Positions 24,286 to 33,692 of a stretch of DNA of 64,000 bases are shown here, piece after piece (positions within the stretch are counted from its first letter, which is position 1; every line of letters begins with the position of its first letter). Source of the DNA: Sporosalibacterium faouarense (GTDB lineage: Bacteria; Bacillota; Clostridia; Tissierellales; VENL01); the NCBI RefSeq assembly GCF_016765695.1, contig NZ_JAETGO010000037.1, positions 1 through 64,000 on the forward strand, in the 5' to 3' direction. The notes beneath the pieces were generated by a model, which saw only the letters and a program-made list of their open reading frames with translations, was not told the DNA's origin and ran no database searches. Made by a program: the position numbers and the translations under genes.

Positions 24286-25660
24286 GAACTTTCTCTAGCA
24301 TGGAATTATTACATGCCTTTCTTCCAACCTTAGCTAAATCATACCATTTCCCTTTAATTTTAACTCTTACTATATCAGCAGTAAAGTCATTATTTGCTCC
24401 AGTTTTACTTGAATTCTCTAAACAAGAGGATCCTACACCATATATATCTACGGGAGCATTGATTGCTTCAAATCTTTTTATCCTTTCTACATTAAAACCC
24501 CCTGTAACAGATATCTTGATATCCTGACACCATTTTTTTGCCACTCTCTTCATTTCATCGTAATCATTTGATTCTACTTTTTCTAACCAAACCTTCCATC
24601 TTTCATTCATAGCTTCTCTAAGTATATGGACAAGTCTTGGTGTAACTCCATTATCTAGCTTTCTATCTCCTAAAGGCTCAATAGAAACATCTCTCATGCT
24701 TCCGCTAGTATCGGGTCTCACTCCGTATAACTTATATTTTCTAGCTTCTTCTATTTTACCTTCTTTATGTAATTCCCAATATTTATTCCACATACTATCC
24801 ATAGTTTTTAATGTATCTGCAACAGTATCATTATGAAAATCATTTAATACAATCCTTGGTACATCAACTGGCATGATACGAGAGAACTGCATCATGGTTT
24901 CGGCAGTATTTCCTAAAAAAGAAGCTATGGATGAATGGGGAATTGTTCCTGCACCTTTACCTCCCCACCAATCTCCTTGTTCAGCAGTTGAAACAAAGGG
25001 ATTGGCTTCAGCACCAAAATCTTTTTTATATCTTTGAATAGCTAGCCAATAAGCATATCCATGTATACCCTGTAGCTTATAATGGGCAAATCTAGCTGGA
25101 AAGAAAAGTACTGGCTTTCCATTGGCTGCCTTTATAATATTATATACATTTGTAGCTATCCTTGTTGGTTCTCCCAATACTCCAAGATATGGAGTTTCAA
25201 GATGAGCAAAATCTCTATACCTTCCTCTAATTTTTATTACTGGCTGTACATTCATTTTATCTCCCTCAAATATAGTAATAGAACCATCCTGTACTGCCTC
25301 AACCTCTAAATTATTAAATGTATTAATAAAATTGTTTTCATCATCATAGTAACCAGTACATTCTCTTAAAATCTCTATGGCTTCATCTACACCAGCTATT
25401 ACACTTTTTCCAGGTCTACTGGTAAATATCTGCATTTCAATTTCTATATCTCCTATTTCTACATCTCTTACATCAATAACACCATCTAGGTCGCTTTCAT
25501 TATTTCCGAAAATATAACTCTCTTTTGACAATCTAGACAAAATCCAAGTTACATTATTAAAATAAACATCTGAATACCACCCATTTCTAAGTTTTCCCTT
25601 TATATCTTCATCCATTTTAAATGTTTTTTTATCTAATCTCTTACCGTTAAAAATGCTCAT
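24281..25660 (-). CDS. pncB: Nicotinate phosphoribosyltransferase
   Basis: Joins nicotinate to PRPP to form nicotinate mononucleotide in NAD salvage. The 459-residue protein belongs to the NAPRT/NAMPT superfamily, shown by GRYRDFAHLETPYLGVLGEPTR (about 149-170), FFPARFAHY (about 190-198), STAEQGDWWGGKGAGTIPHS (about 225-244) and YGVRPDTSGSMRDVS (about 318-332). Start ATG follows GGAGG, 20 bases after the nicotinamidase gene, which supports nicotinate as substrate. The last codons and stop lie in a dispersed repeat, so the native C-terminus may have been changed by insertion. Confidence 0.9.
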   Translation of the reverse strand: MSIFNGKRLDKKTFKMDEDIKGKLRNGWYSDVYFNNVTWILSRLSKESYIFGNNESDLDGVIDVRDVEIGDIEIEMQIFTSRPGKSVIAGVDEAIEILRECTGYYDDENNFINTFNNLEVEAVQDGSITIFEGDKMNVQPVIKIRGRYRDFAHLETPYLGVLGEPTRIATNVYNIIKAANGKPVLFFPARFAHYKLQGIHGYAYWLAIQRYKKDFGAEANPFVSTAEQGDWWGGKGAGTIPHSSIASFLGNTAETMMQFSRIMPVDVPRIVLNDFHNDTVADTLKTMDSMWNKYWELHKEGKIEEARKYKLYGVRPDTSGSMRDVSIEPLGDRKLDNGVTPRLVHILREAMNERWKVWLEKVESNDYDEMKRVAKKWCQDIKISVTGGFNVERIKRFEAINAPVDIYGVGSSCLENSSKTGANNDFTADIVRVKIKGKWYDLAKVGRKACNNSMLEKVQ

Positions 25661-25680
25661 ATTTTCCTCCCATCTATGGT

Positions 25681-26355
25681 TTAGCTAATACTACTAACTA
25701 TCTCTACTCCATTTCCTTCCATAATACATAAAGCCATTAAGTTTAAGAGGTCTCCTTTGTGAGTATCCAAGTCAAAGGTATCAACCATATCCATAGGCAC
25801 TATTATTCTAGAGTTTTTATTATTCTTATTAAAGTATGCTTTCTGTGTGTTAGCAAATTGCTCGATACATATATCAGTGCAATCACCAACAATTATGAAA
25901 TTTTTAATATTTAAGTTGCTCTTAAGCCAATTCTGGTATTCGTCTTCGAGAAAACCATTTGTAGAGTTTTTCTTAATTAATTTATATCCTCCTATTTTCT
26001 TCAATTCATCGACCATTTCACTTTCTCTAGTACCTTCAAGACAATGTTTAGGGTATGAGGTAAATTCAGGTGAATCTTCAGGATGATTATCTGCAAAGGC
26101 TATAATCTCTATTCCATTGTCAATACATTTTGATAGTAAATCGCTAATTTGTGGAATTAGTTTATCTACTCTATCACTTTTAAGGATTCCTTCCTTGGCA
26201 AATCCATTTATTACATCAATGATAATCAGTACAGTTTCATTAGGGTTAAGGCTATCTATTTTTACGGCTTCCTTTGTTGAAAATTGATTTATCATCTTTT
26301 TTATGAACTCATTAGAGTCTCTTAATAGCTCTTCATAACTCATTATACTTTTCAC
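25681..26355 (-). CDS. Nicotinamidase-like cysteine hydrolase (isochorismatase fold)
   Basis: Probably deamidates nicotinamide to nicotinate, feeding the next gene. The catalytic triad of this fold is visible: Asp in VLIIIDVINGF (about 43-53), Lys in KLIKKNSTNGF (about 125-135) and Cys in VGDCTDICIEQF (about 153-164). Metal-site residues fit AFADNHPEDS (about 86-95). I prefer the GTG at 26355, eight bases after GGGAG, to the upstream GTG; about 224 residues. Isochorismatase-type hydrolysis of another amide is possible, but the adjacency to nicotinate phosphoribosyltransferase favours nicotinamide. Confidence 0.85.
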   Translation of the reverse strand: MKSIMSYEELLRDSNEFIKKMINQFSTKEAVKIDSLNPNETVLIIIDVINGFAKEGILKSDRVDKLIPQISDLLSKCIDNGIEIIAFADNHPEDSPEFTSYPKHCLEGTRESEMVDELKKIGGYKLIKKNSTNGFLEDEYQNWLKSNLNIKNFIIVGDCTDICIEQFANTQKAYFNKNNKNSRIIVPMDMVDTFDLDTHKGDLLNLMALCIMEGNGVEIVSSIS

Positions 26356-26409
26356 TTGAATCACTCCCTATACTATATTAATGATATTATACCCTTAATT
26401 TAGCATTTA

Positions 26410-26433
26410 AAAAAGCCCTTATACGGGCTTTTT
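26410..26433 (-). terminator. Rho-independent terminator of the aspartate kinase gene
   Basis: Nine-base AAAAAGCCC/GGGCTTTTT stem; the 5' arm overlaps or abuts the last codons, and a T-run follows on the minus strand. Confidence 0.92.
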
Positions 26434-27630
26434 AGATAAGTTAAATTCGTGATGCAATGAATTCACTGCTTTTTCTAGGTCTTTATCCTTTATTAAACAC
26501 CAAATTGTTGCATGGGAATCTGATGTCTGTAAAATTTGTATATCTTCCTTTGAAAGAGCTTTAACTATCCTTGACATTACTCCAGGAATACCTTGCATTC
26601 TATTACCAATTATACTTAATTTACAACAATCCTTAACAATATTATAATCACACTCTTCTTTTTTTAAGATTTTTTCCATGGTCTTAATATCCTTTTTATC
26701 AATAGTAAAGACTTTTTTATCAGAAAAAAAATTTATTAAATCGATACTGATATTTTCTCTAGTAATCATATCCATTAGCTTTTCAGTAGAGTTTCCCCTT
26801 TCTTTATCAACAATAATTACTTGAGTTCTGTTCTTTTTATAAGTGATAGCATTGATAATTCTATCCTTTTTTTTATAAGTATTCGAGCAATCCTTATCTT
26901 TAATTAAGGTCCCTTTTCCATCATTAAGTGTATTCCTTATTATTAGTTTGATATGACTCCTCTCTGCAATTTCAACTGCTCTAGGATGAATTATCTTAGC
27001 GCCATCCTCGGCTAGCTGATAAACTTCCGAATAACTCATAATTTCTAATAGTCTGGCATCTGGTACGACTCTAGGATCTGCAGTCATTATTCCATCAACA
27101 TCAGTGTATATTTCAACATATTCACAATTTAATGCTTCTCCTAATAGAACCGCTGTAGTGTCACTGCCTCCTCTTCCCAATGTTGTAATCTCCCCATCTG
27201 AAGTAGCTCCTTGAAAACCTGTGACAATTACTATTTTTCCAAGCTTTAAATCCTTTAAAACTTTATCAGGATTCACTCTTAATACGTCTGCATCTCCATA
27301 TTTATTGTCAGTTATGATACCAGCTTGATATCCTGTAAGTACTGTGGAATCATAACCTTTGTCTTTTAATACATTTGATAGTACTACCCCAGATATTATC
27401 TCACCACATGACATAAGTAGATCCAATTCCCTAGGATTCATTCCTTCTTTATCAACTAGATTCAATAAAGTGTCTGTCGCATAGGGGTCTCCTTTTCTGC
27501 CTATTGCAGAAACTACTACTACAACACTATAGCCAGACTCACATTGCTTAATTATCTTATCTACAACCTTCGTTCTGTTAGTAGTATTTGCAACCGAGGT
27601 ACCTCCAAATTTTTGAATTGCTATTTTCAT
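26419..27630 (-). CDS. Aspartate kinase
   Basis: Phosphorylates aspartate, the first step toward lysine, methionine, threonine and dipicolinate. The kinase domain opens with IAIQKFGGTSVAN (about 3-15) and has VTGFQGATSDGEITTLGRGGSDTTA (about 140-164); two C-terminal ACT domains (about 265-403) end in IQILQTSDSHATIWCLI and bind an effector amino acid. The ATG at 27630, after AGAGGTG, is chosen over an upstream codon with no ribosome site; 403 residues. It lies after ylmC, as dapG lies near ymxH in Bacillus, but no dapA, asd or dpa gene follows. Confidence 0.95.
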   Translation of the reverse strand: MKIAIQKFGGTSVANTTNRTKVVDKIIKQCESGYSVVVVVSAIGRKGDPYATDTLLNLVDKEGMNPRELDLLMSCGEIISGVVLSNVLKDKGYDSTVLTGYQAGIITDNKYGDADVLRVNPDKVLKDLKLGKIVIVTGFQGATSDGEITTLGRGGSDTTAVLLGEALNCEYVEIYTDVDGIMTADPRVVPDARLLEIMSYSEVYQLAEDGAKIIHPRAVEIAERSHIKLIIRNTLNDGKGTLIKDKDCSNTYKKKDRIINAITYKKNRTQVIIVDKERGNSTEKLMDMITRENISIDLINFFSDKKVFTIDKKDIKTMEKILKKEECDYNIVKDCCKLSIIGNRMQGIPGVMSRIVKALSKEDIQILQTSDSHATIWCLIKDKDLEKAVNSLHHEFNLSKKPV

Positions 27631-27656
27631 GATTTCACCTCTGCTCCTAAATAAAA

Positions 27657-27689
27657 AACTATAACACACTGTATAAGTATGTTATAGTT
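27657..27689 (-). terminator. Rho-independent terminator of ylmC
   Basis: Ten-base AACTATAACA/TGTTATAGTT stem with longer imperfect extension, followed by TTTTTTAT on the minus strand. Confidence 0.85.
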
Positions 27690-27719
27690 CATACTATGCA
27701 AAGGCCTTAATAAGTGAGA

Positions 27720-27989
27720 CTAATATGTATATTTCTTTGCTGTAATATTGTTTTCATCAAGCTCAATTATTAACATATCATTTCCAATCTTTCTTATGGA
27801 ATCCCAAGGTATTTCGATTTCGTATTTATCTCCGAAAAATTTAAACTGACTTCTCCTGTCTGGGACTAATAAAGCTAAAATTCTCCCCGTTTTTTCATCT
27901 ATTATTAAGTCTGAGTCAGCTATAACTCCTAATCTACCGCCATCATTTAAATTGACAATTTCTTTTCCACCTAGTTTACTTAACCTCAT
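27720..27989 (-). CDS. ylmC: YlmC/YmxH-family sporulation protein (PRC-barrel)
   Basis: An 89-residue small beta protein. MRLSKLGGKEIVNLNDGGRLG at the N-terminus and the D(L/I)IIDEKTGRILALLVP segment are typical of YlmC/YmxH, PRC-barrel proteins found throughout spore formers. The Bacillus gene lies next to mlpA and the dpa/dapG genes, matching the M16 peptidase and aspartate kinase neighbours here. The exact role is not established. The ATG at 27989 is preferred to the GTG just before it because of GGGGG spacing. Confidence 0.9.
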   Translation of the reverse strand: MRLSKLGGKEIVNLNDGGRLGVIADSDLIIDEKTGRILALLVPDRRSQFKFFGDKYEIEIPWDSIRKIGNDMLIIELDENNITAKKYTY

Positions 27990-28207
27990 CACAATCCCCC
28001 TTTGTATTCTAAATTTATTTTTCTATCTATATATTTCTATGCTTGTATTAATTTAAATATTCTATTAAATGAAATAGTGATATTAAACAATTGTTTTTGT
28101 ATTTAAATCTTTTAGTTTCTTTATAATTTTTATTTAAGGTTTTTTTATATTATAGTTTATCATTTATGATAAGATTAATTATGATATTATATTTGAAAAT
28201 TTTCTAT

Positions 28208-28284
28208 ATTGCTACAAATTAAAAATACTCTCCATTGTAGCAATAGTTTTATCATTTTGACTATCTACTAAATGGAGAGTATTT
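28208..28284 (-). other. Interleaved inverted repeats (pseudoknot-like) between dut and ylmC
   Basis: Stem A pairs 28208-28217 with 28235-28244 (ATTGCTACAA/TTGTAGCAAT). Stem B pairs 28223-28236 with 28271-28284 (14 perfect bases). Their arms interleave, so they form a pseudoknot or compete. After stem B the minus strand runs TTAATTTG, a weak T-tail. It is the only structure I see in the 331-base gap; it may end dut transcripts or attenuate ylmC. The rest is AT-rich with no gene. Confidence 0.6.
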
Positions 28285-28320
28285 CAATTACGTTTATTAA
28301 ATATCTCTATATAATTTTTA

Positions 28321-28755
28321 TTATTTATTTCCAGTATGCCCAAATCCACCTTGTCCTCTTTGAGTATCCTCTAATACCTCTACCTCGAAGAGATTTACTC
28401 TTTCATACTTCATAATAACCATTTGAGCTATTCTATCTCCTCTTTCAATGATAAAATCTTCATTACCAAGGTTGATTAATATTATTTTGATTTCACCTCT
28501 GTAATCACAATCTATAGTTCCTATCCCATTAACTAAAGATATTCCATATTTAATAGCTAATCCACTTCTAGCTCGAATCTGTGCTTCATATCCTTGAGGC
28601 AATTCTATATGTAATCCAGTAGGAACCAATACTCTTTCCATAGGCTTAACGATAATCTTTTTATCATTATTAGCATGTAGATCTAATCCTGCTGACCCCT
28701 CAGTTTTATATTGGGGTAAATCTAGACTGCTATTGTTTATAATTTTTACTTTCAT
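28321..28755 (-). CDS. dut: Deoxyuridine 5'-triphosphate nucleotidohydrolase (dUTPase)
   Basis: Hydrolyses dUTP to dUMP, keeping uracil out of DNA and supplying thymidylate synthesis. All five trimeric dUTPase motifs are seen in 144 residues: AGLDLHAN (about 22-29), [10 protein letters not shown] (about 63-72), [11 protein letters not shown] (about 79-89), [10 protein letters not shown] (about 104-113) and the C-terminal arm [11 protein letters not shown] (about 133-143). Start ATG follows AAGGAGG. Position between the M16 peptidase and ylmC is common in Clostridia. Confidence 0.97.
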   Translation of the reverse strand: MKVKIINNSSLDLPQYKTEGSAGLDLHANNDKKIIVKPMERVLVPTGLHIELPQGYEAQIRARSGLAIKYGISLVNGIGTIDCDYRGEIKIILINLGNEDFIIERGDRIAQMVIMKYERVNLFEVEVLEDTQRGQGGFGHTGNK

Positions 28756-28843
28756 TTTATCCTCCTTTGTTAATGCATAAAATATAATTAATAGTAAGGT
28801 GTTCGAATATATGTTTCAATCTATGATTCTAATAAGCATTAAA

Positions 28844-28877
28844 ATAAAGACTACTATCTGAAAATAGTAATCTTTAT
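28844..28877 (-). terminator. Rho-independent terminator downstream of the M16 peptidase
   Basis: Imperfect 14-base stem (one mismatch) with loop CTGAAA-type and T-containing tail, seven bases after the stop codon. Confidence 0.7.
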
Positions 28878-28884
28878 AGTAATC

Positions 28885-30156
28885 TTATTTAAAACATATA
28901 TCCCTAATTTTCTCATTGGTACTCTTCTTATTTTTAATTTTTCCTACATAAGCTATATTTAATTTATCGAAGTTGAACACTCTATCGGTTACTTCCTTAA
29001 CTCCTTCAAGAGAAACCTTATCAATTTTTTCAAGAATTTCCCTTGGTGAATTAATTTTACCTAATAATAGTTCAGATTTCCCCAAAGAAGTCATCCTACT
29101 TGATGTACTCTCTAATCCCAAGATATAATTACCCTTTAATTGCTCCTTGGACCTGTATATTTCATCTTTGCTTAGATACACATCCTTTATATCATTTATA
29201 TCCTCTAGAATCAATTCTGTTACGTTTAAGAGCTGATTAGGATTGAGTCCTGCGTATATAGTGAATATACCTACATTTTTATAGGATGAAGGATATGAAA
29301 AGATTGAATAAACTAATCCTCTTTCTTCTCTTACTCTCTGAAATAACCTAGAGCTCATGCTTCCTCCAAAGACATTATTTAGAACTAATAGTGAATATAG
29401 TTCATCACTGCCTTGAGAAACGCCTTCTAGTCCTAGACATAAATGTAATTGCTCTGTGTCCTTGCTTTTATATTTTAACCTTTGAGTCAATTTTGGTGGC
29501 AAATCAATACTAGGTGTACTTCCATTAACATGCCAATTTCCAAAACTTTCTTCTAAAAGCTTTCTAGTTTCCACCATATCAAAATTACCTGCAATAGAAA
29601 TCACAGTATTTCCAGGAATATAATGCATATTAAAAAAATCTATTATATCTTTTCTTGTAAGGTTTTTAACTGTATTAACATCACCTAAAATAGGTAAAGC
29701 CAGAGAATTACCATCGAATATTGTCTTTGATAATAAATCATGGGCAACATCCTCTGGAGAATCGTCATACATATTAATTTCCTCTACCACTACACTCTGT
29801 TCCTTCTTAATCTCCTCTTCATCGAATTTAGAGTTTAACAGCATATCTGATAATACATCTATGGCTATAGGTAAATGATTATCTAGTACCTTTGCATAAA
29901 AGCAAGTACATTCTTTACTGGTGAATGCATTCAATTGACCTCCAATATTATCTATGCTTTCTGCTATTTGTTTTGCTGTCCTCTTCTCAGTTCCTTTAAA
30001 AAGCATATGTTCAATAAAATGAGAGGTACCATTATTATTACTATTTTCATATCTAGAGCCTGCCTCAATCCAAACTCCTATAGATACAGATTTTACATGG
30101 GGAATTTTTTCAGTGACTACTCGTACTCCATTATTTAAGTTAAATTTATCGTACAT
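28885..30156 (-). CDS. M16-family zinc processing peptidase (YmxG/MlpA-like)
   Basis: A 423-residue pitrilysin-type metalloprotease. The inverted zinc motif HxxEH is in TSHFIEHMLFKGT (about 44-56) with the distal Glu in the EEEIKKEQSVVVEEINMYDD helix (about 113-132); the second M16 domain has the R/Y pair in FGGSMSSRLFQRVREERGLVYS (about 264-285). Start ATG follows AGGAGG. The orthologous B. subtilis gene also follows pnp and ylxY. Substrates are unknown. Confidence 0.93.
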   Translation of the reverse strand: MYDKFNLNNGVRVVTEKIPHVKSVSIGVWIEAGSRYENSNNNGTSHFIEHMLFKGTEKRTAKQIAESIDNIGGQLNAFTSKECTCFYAKVLDNHLPIAIDVLSDMLLNSKFDEEEIKKEQSVVVEEINMYDDSPEDVAHDLLSKTIFDGNSLALPILGDVNTVKNLTRKDIIDFFNMHYIPGNTVISIAGNFDMVETRKLLEESFGNWHVNGSTPSIDLPPKLTQRLKYKSKDTEQLHLCLGLEGVSQGSDELYSLLVLNNVFGGSMSSRLFQRVREERGLVYSIFSYPSSYKNVGIFTIYAGLNPNQLLNVTELILEDINDIKDVYLSKDEIYRSKEQLKGNYILGLESTSSRMTSLGKSELLLGKINSPREILEKIDKVSLEGVKEVTDRVFNFDKLNIAYVGKIKNKKSTNEKIRDICFK

Positions 30157-30228
30157 TTTATCCTCCTAATTGACTTCTGATTTTCTTTCTCTATTATAGA
30201 ATAAAAATGTAAATCTTTCAACTTAAAG

Positions 30229-30951
30229 CTATTCTTTAACAATGTCACTTACTTTTCCTATTTCATATCCTTGGTTTTTTAGAGTTTGAACTATTGTGGG
30301 TAAAGCCTTTACAGTTTGCTCTTTTGGATGCATCAATACTATTGCTGAATTGTGAGTCTTACTAACTACACGATTTATTATTTTATCAGATGTACTATCA
30401 TTTCTCCAATCAATAGTGTCAATACTCCACATAATCATATGATAATTTAAGTCATTAGCTGCTTTAATAGTTTCATCATTATATGCCCCTGATGGAGGAG
30501 CAAAAAAATTAGGTTCGATATTTAGTGTCTCACTAATAATATTATGAGCATCTAATATCTGCTTCCTATTGGAAGCATAGTCTAATTTGCTATAGTCCTT
30601 ATGGGAATAGCCATGATTCCCAATTTCATGTCCTCTATTATGTATTTCTTTTAATAATTCTGGATATTTTTTAGCCCATCTTCCAGTCACAAAAAAAGTT
30701 ATTTTTATATTATTTTCATCGAAAATATCTAGCATTAAAGGTATATATTCATTCCCCCAATCTACATTGCAAGTTAAAGCTATTGTCTCTTTATCAATAT
30801 TACCTTTATAAAATACATCTCCATCTCTTTTAAATGTTTCTTGAGCTTTATTCCTATTGACTACTGTAACAATAGTTGCAATAACTATTAAAGCCAAAAT
30901 TACCGCCAATATCTTATATATTGTACTATTCTTTATCATAATGATTTTCAT
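30229..30951 (-). CDS. Polysaccharide deacetylase, PdaB/YlxY-like
   Basis: A membrane-anchored NodB-fold deacetylase of 240 residues, with one N-terminal hydrophobic helix (about 9-28) and the catalytic domain outside. Motif 1 reads TCNVDWGNE (about 59-67), a PdaB-type variant of TFDDG; motif 2 HEIGNHGYSH (about 111-120) keeps both metal-binding His; later motifs are FFAPPSGAYN (about 147-156) and IVLMHP (about 203-208). PdaB is required for stable spore cortex, while YlxY sits next to pnp in Bacillus; synteny supports YlxY, sequence PdaB. Start ATG follows GGAGG by seven bases. Confidence 0.88.
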   Translation of the reverse strand: MKIIMIKNSTIYKILAVILALIVIATIVTVVNRNKAQETFKRDGDVFYKGNIDKETIALTCNVDWGNEYIPLMLDIFDENNIKITFFVTGRWAKKYPELLKEIHNRGHEIGNHGYSHKDYSKLDYASNRKQILDAHNIISETLNIEPNFFAPPSGAYNDETIKAANDLNYHMIMWSIDTIDWRNDSTSDKIINRVVSKTHNSAIVLMHPKEQTVKALPTIVQTLKNQGYEIGKVSDIVKE

Positions 30952-31031
30952 TTATCTCCCTCCAATTATATCTTTACTAATATTAATATTCATCTTAAAG
31001 GGATTTATAAATAGTTTTTTACAAAAAGAAA

Positions 31032-31060
31032 AGACATAAACCTGTCTTAGGTTCATGTCT
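31032..31060 (-). terminator. Rho-independent terminator of pnp
   Basis: Stem AGACATGAACCT/AGGTTTATGTCT-type with one bulge and T-rich tail, directly after the pnp stop. Confidence 0.85.
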
Positions 31061-33157
31061 TTATTTATCATCCTTTTTTTCTTCAGGTAAAGCATCTTTT
31101 CTTGAAAGATTAATTCTTCCTTGGTTATCAATGCCAGTAACCTTTACAAGTATCTCATCTCCAACGGAAAGAACATCTTCTACTTTATCTATTCTATCCT
31201 TAGAAATTTTTGAGATATGAACAAGGCCTTCTTTACCATTAAGAATCTCAACAAAAGCTCCAAAATTTACTATTTTTACAACTTTTCCTAAGTAAATTTC
31301 CCCTACTTCTACATCCTTAACGATTTCTTCAATTATTGATTTAGCCTTTTGTCCAGCTTCCATATCACTAGAAGCTATCATAACTCTTCCTTCATCTTCA
31401 ATATCTATCTTAACACCAGTTTCATCAATTATTCTATTGATTACTTTTCCTCCTGGGCCAATAATATCTCTTATCTTTTCAGGGTCTACGTTCATAGTAA
31501 TAATTCTAGGTGCATAAGGTGACATTTCTTCTCTAGGTTGAGATATAACCTCTTCCATTTTATCTTGAATAAAAAATCTACCTGCTTTAGCTCTTGCTAG
31601 TGCTTCTTTCAAGATATCTCTGTTAATACCAGCTATCTTAATATCCATCTGTATTGCAGTGATTCCATCTCTTGTACCTGCAACCTTGAAGTCCATATCT
31701 CCTAGGAAGTCTTCAAGTCCTTGGATATCAGTTAATATAGCTACCTTATCCTCAGCTTTGATTAGTCCCATAGCAATACCTGCTACTGTTTTTCTAATAG
31801 GAACTCCAGCATCTAATAAAGCTAGTGTACTTGCACATACACTTCCCTGAGAAGTTGATCCATTTGAACTAAGTACCTCTGATACTAACCTTATAGTATA
31901 AGGAAACTCTGTTTCCGATGGAATTACAGGTTCTAAAGCTCTTTCTGCTAAAGCACCATGTCCTATCTCTCTTCTACCAGGTCCTCTTAAGAATCTAGAT
32001 TCTCCAACACTGTAAGGTGGGAAATTATAATGATGCATATATCTTTTGGATTCTTCTTCTCCTAATCCATCTAATATTTGAACATCTCCTGCAGCTCCAA
32101 GAGTTGCTATAGTTAAAACCTGAGTTTGACCTCTATTAAATAATCCTGAACCATGGGTTCTAGGTAATAAACCAGTTTCACATGAAATAGGTCTTACTTC
32201 ATCAATCTTTCTATTATCTGGTCTAACTCCATCTTCAACTATCATTCTTCTAACCTGTTCTTTTGTTATTGTATAAAGAACTTCATTAATATCCTTTTCA
32301 TTATCAGGATATTTTTCAATGAAATGTTTATAGGCTTCTTCCTTAACCTTATCCATATTTTCTTTTCTTTCAAGCTTATCAAAGGTTTGTATTGCTTCAA
32401 CCATTTTATTAGTGGCATACTCCCTTACCTCAGCTTCAATAGCTTCGTCAACTTTAAATAAGTACACATCTTGCTTTTCTTTACCTACTTCTTCTTTTAT
32501 TTTATTGATAAATTGACAAATCTTTTTGATTTCATCGTGAGCTGTCATGATACCTTCTAACATAACATCCTCTGGTACTTCATTTGCTCCAGCTTCAACC
32601 ATCATAATCGCATCCTCAGTTCCTGAAACTACAAGGTGCATTTGAGATTTTTCCCTCTCTTCGCTGGTTGGATTGATTATGTATTTTCCATCAATTAATC
32701 CTACAATAACTGAAGCAGTAGGTCCATTAAATGGAATATCTGATATAGTTAGTGCTATAGACGAACCTATCATTGATGTAACATCAGGTGTACAATCTTG
32801 GTCCACTGACATTACTGTTGAAATAACCTGCACTTCATTTCTATATCCTTTAGGGAATAATGGTCTTATAGGTCTATCTATAAGTCTAGCAGTAAGAACC
32901 GCCTTCTCAGTTGGTCTTCCTTCTCTCTTAACAAATCCTCCAGGAATTTTACCTACTGAATATTGTCTTTCCTCATAATCTACCATTAATGGAAAGAAAT
33001 CAATTCCTTCTCTAGGCTCTTTAGAGGAAGTTGCAGTTACTAATACAACAGTATCTCCATATCTAACTAGACAAGCACCATTTGCTTGCTCTGCTACCTT
33101 ACCAATAGTTATAGATAACTCTCTACCAGCAAGGGTATAGTTAAAAGTCTTTTCCAT
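31061..33157 (-). CDS. pnp: Polyribonucleotide nucleotidyltransferase (PNPase)
   Basis: Trimeric 3'-5' phosphorolytic exoribonuclease of RNA turnover and DNA repair. The 698 residues contain two RNase PH domains (about 1-140 and 305-540, with [23 protein letters not shown] and [19 protein letters not shown]), a KH domain with [16 protein letters not shown] (about 565-580) and an S1 domain (about 618-690). It follows rpsO and a terminator, the usual arrangement, allowing read-through and pnp autoregulation. Confidence 0.98.
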   Translation of the reverse strand: MEKTFNYTLAGRELSITIGKVAEQANGACLVRYGDTVVLVTATSSKEPREGIDFFPLMVDYEERQYSVGKIPGGFVKREGRPTEKAVLTARLIDRPIRPLFPKGYRNEVQVISTVMSVDQDCTPDVTSMIGSSIALTISDIPFNGPTASVIVGLIDGKYIINPTSEEREKSQMHLVVSGTEDAIMMVEAGANEVPEDVMLEGIMTAHDEIKKICQFINKIKEEVGKEKQDVYLFKVDEAIEAEVREYATNKMVEAIQTFDKLERKENMDKVKEEAYKHFIEKYPDNEKDINEVLYTITKEQVRRMIVEDGVRPDNRKIDEVRPISCETGLLPRTHGSGLFNRGQTQVLTIATLGAAGDVQILDGLGEEESKRYMHHYNFPPYSVGESRFLRGPGRREIGHGALAERALEPVIPSETEFPYTIRLVSEVLSSNGSTSQGSVCASTLALLDAGVPIRKTVAGIAMGLIKAEDKVAILTDIQGLEDFLGDMDFKVAGTRDGITAIQMDIKIAGINRDILKEALARAKAGRFFIQDKMEEVISQPREEMSPYAPRIITMNVDPEKIRDIIGPGGKVINRIIDETGVKIDIEDEGRVMIASSDMEAGQKAKSIIEEIVKDVEVGEIYLGKVVKIVNFGAFVEILNGKEGLVHISKISKDRIDKVEDVLSVGDEILVKVTGIDNQGRINLSRKDALPEEKKDDK

Positions 33158-33276
33158 ACTCTACCTCCTTAATTAAAAATATTCTAACATTTTATTATTA
33201 TATCCTTGATGTAGAAAAAAATCAAAATACTCTAAATTTTTAGGATATAATTACAAAATAAATGATATAAAACAAT

Positions 33277-33296
33277 AGAGCGGGAACCCCCGCTCT
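33277..33296 (-). terminator. Rho-independent terminator of rpsO
   Basis: Eight-base AGAGCGGG/CCCGCTCT stem followed by ATTGTTTTAT on the minus strand, between rpsO and pnp. Confidence 0.88.
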
Positions 33297-33298
33297 TA

Positions 33299-33568
33299 TT
33301 ATTTTCTTAGACCTAATCTTGAAATTATAGAACGATATCTTTCAATATCTTTCTTTTGTAGGTAGTTAGTAAGTCCTCTTCTACGTCCTACCATTTTTAA
33401 TAGTCCTCTTCTTGAGTGATGATCTTTTTTATGCTCTTTAAGATGCTCATTTAACTTATTAATTCTTTTAGTTAAAATAGCGATTTGAACTTCTGGAGAA
33501 CCAGTATCTCCTTCATGAGTTTTATACTCTTCAATAATTTGTTGTTTTTCTTCATTACTTAAATTCAT
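33299..33568 (-). CDS. rpsO: Small ribosomal subunit protein S15
   Basis: The 89 residues match S15 along the length: [25 protein letters not shown] (about 20-44), [16 protein letters not shown] (about 48-63) and the C-terminal [15 protein letters not shown]15 binds the central domain of 16S rRNA early in assembly. Start ATG follows GGAGG. A terminator separates it from pnp, and a structured leader upstream may give autoregulation. Confidence 0.98.
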   Translation of the reverse strand: MNLSNEEKQQIIEEYKTHEGDTGSPEVQIAILTKRINKLNEHLKEHKKDHHSRRGLLKMVGRRRGLTNYLQKKDIERYRSIISRLGLRK

Positions 33569-33596
33569 TTTTCTACCTCCTATTTATTGTTTTCAC

Positions 33597-33634
33597 CTAA
33601 GGCCAAGTAAACGCCGAGGTAACGTGTAACTTAG
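33597..33634 (-). promoter_or_regulatory. Possible structured leader of rpsO
   Basis: On the minus strand CTAAG (33634-33630) and CTTAG (33601-33597) enclose GC-richer sequence than its surroundings, just upstream of the rpsO ribosome site. S15 represses its own mRNA in several phyla through dissimilar leaders; I did not match this to a specific family. Confidence 0.3.
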
Positions 33635-33692
33635 CAAAAGGTAATTACCATTGTAAATTCTATCATATAGTTTTCATTTTGTAAACATTAAT

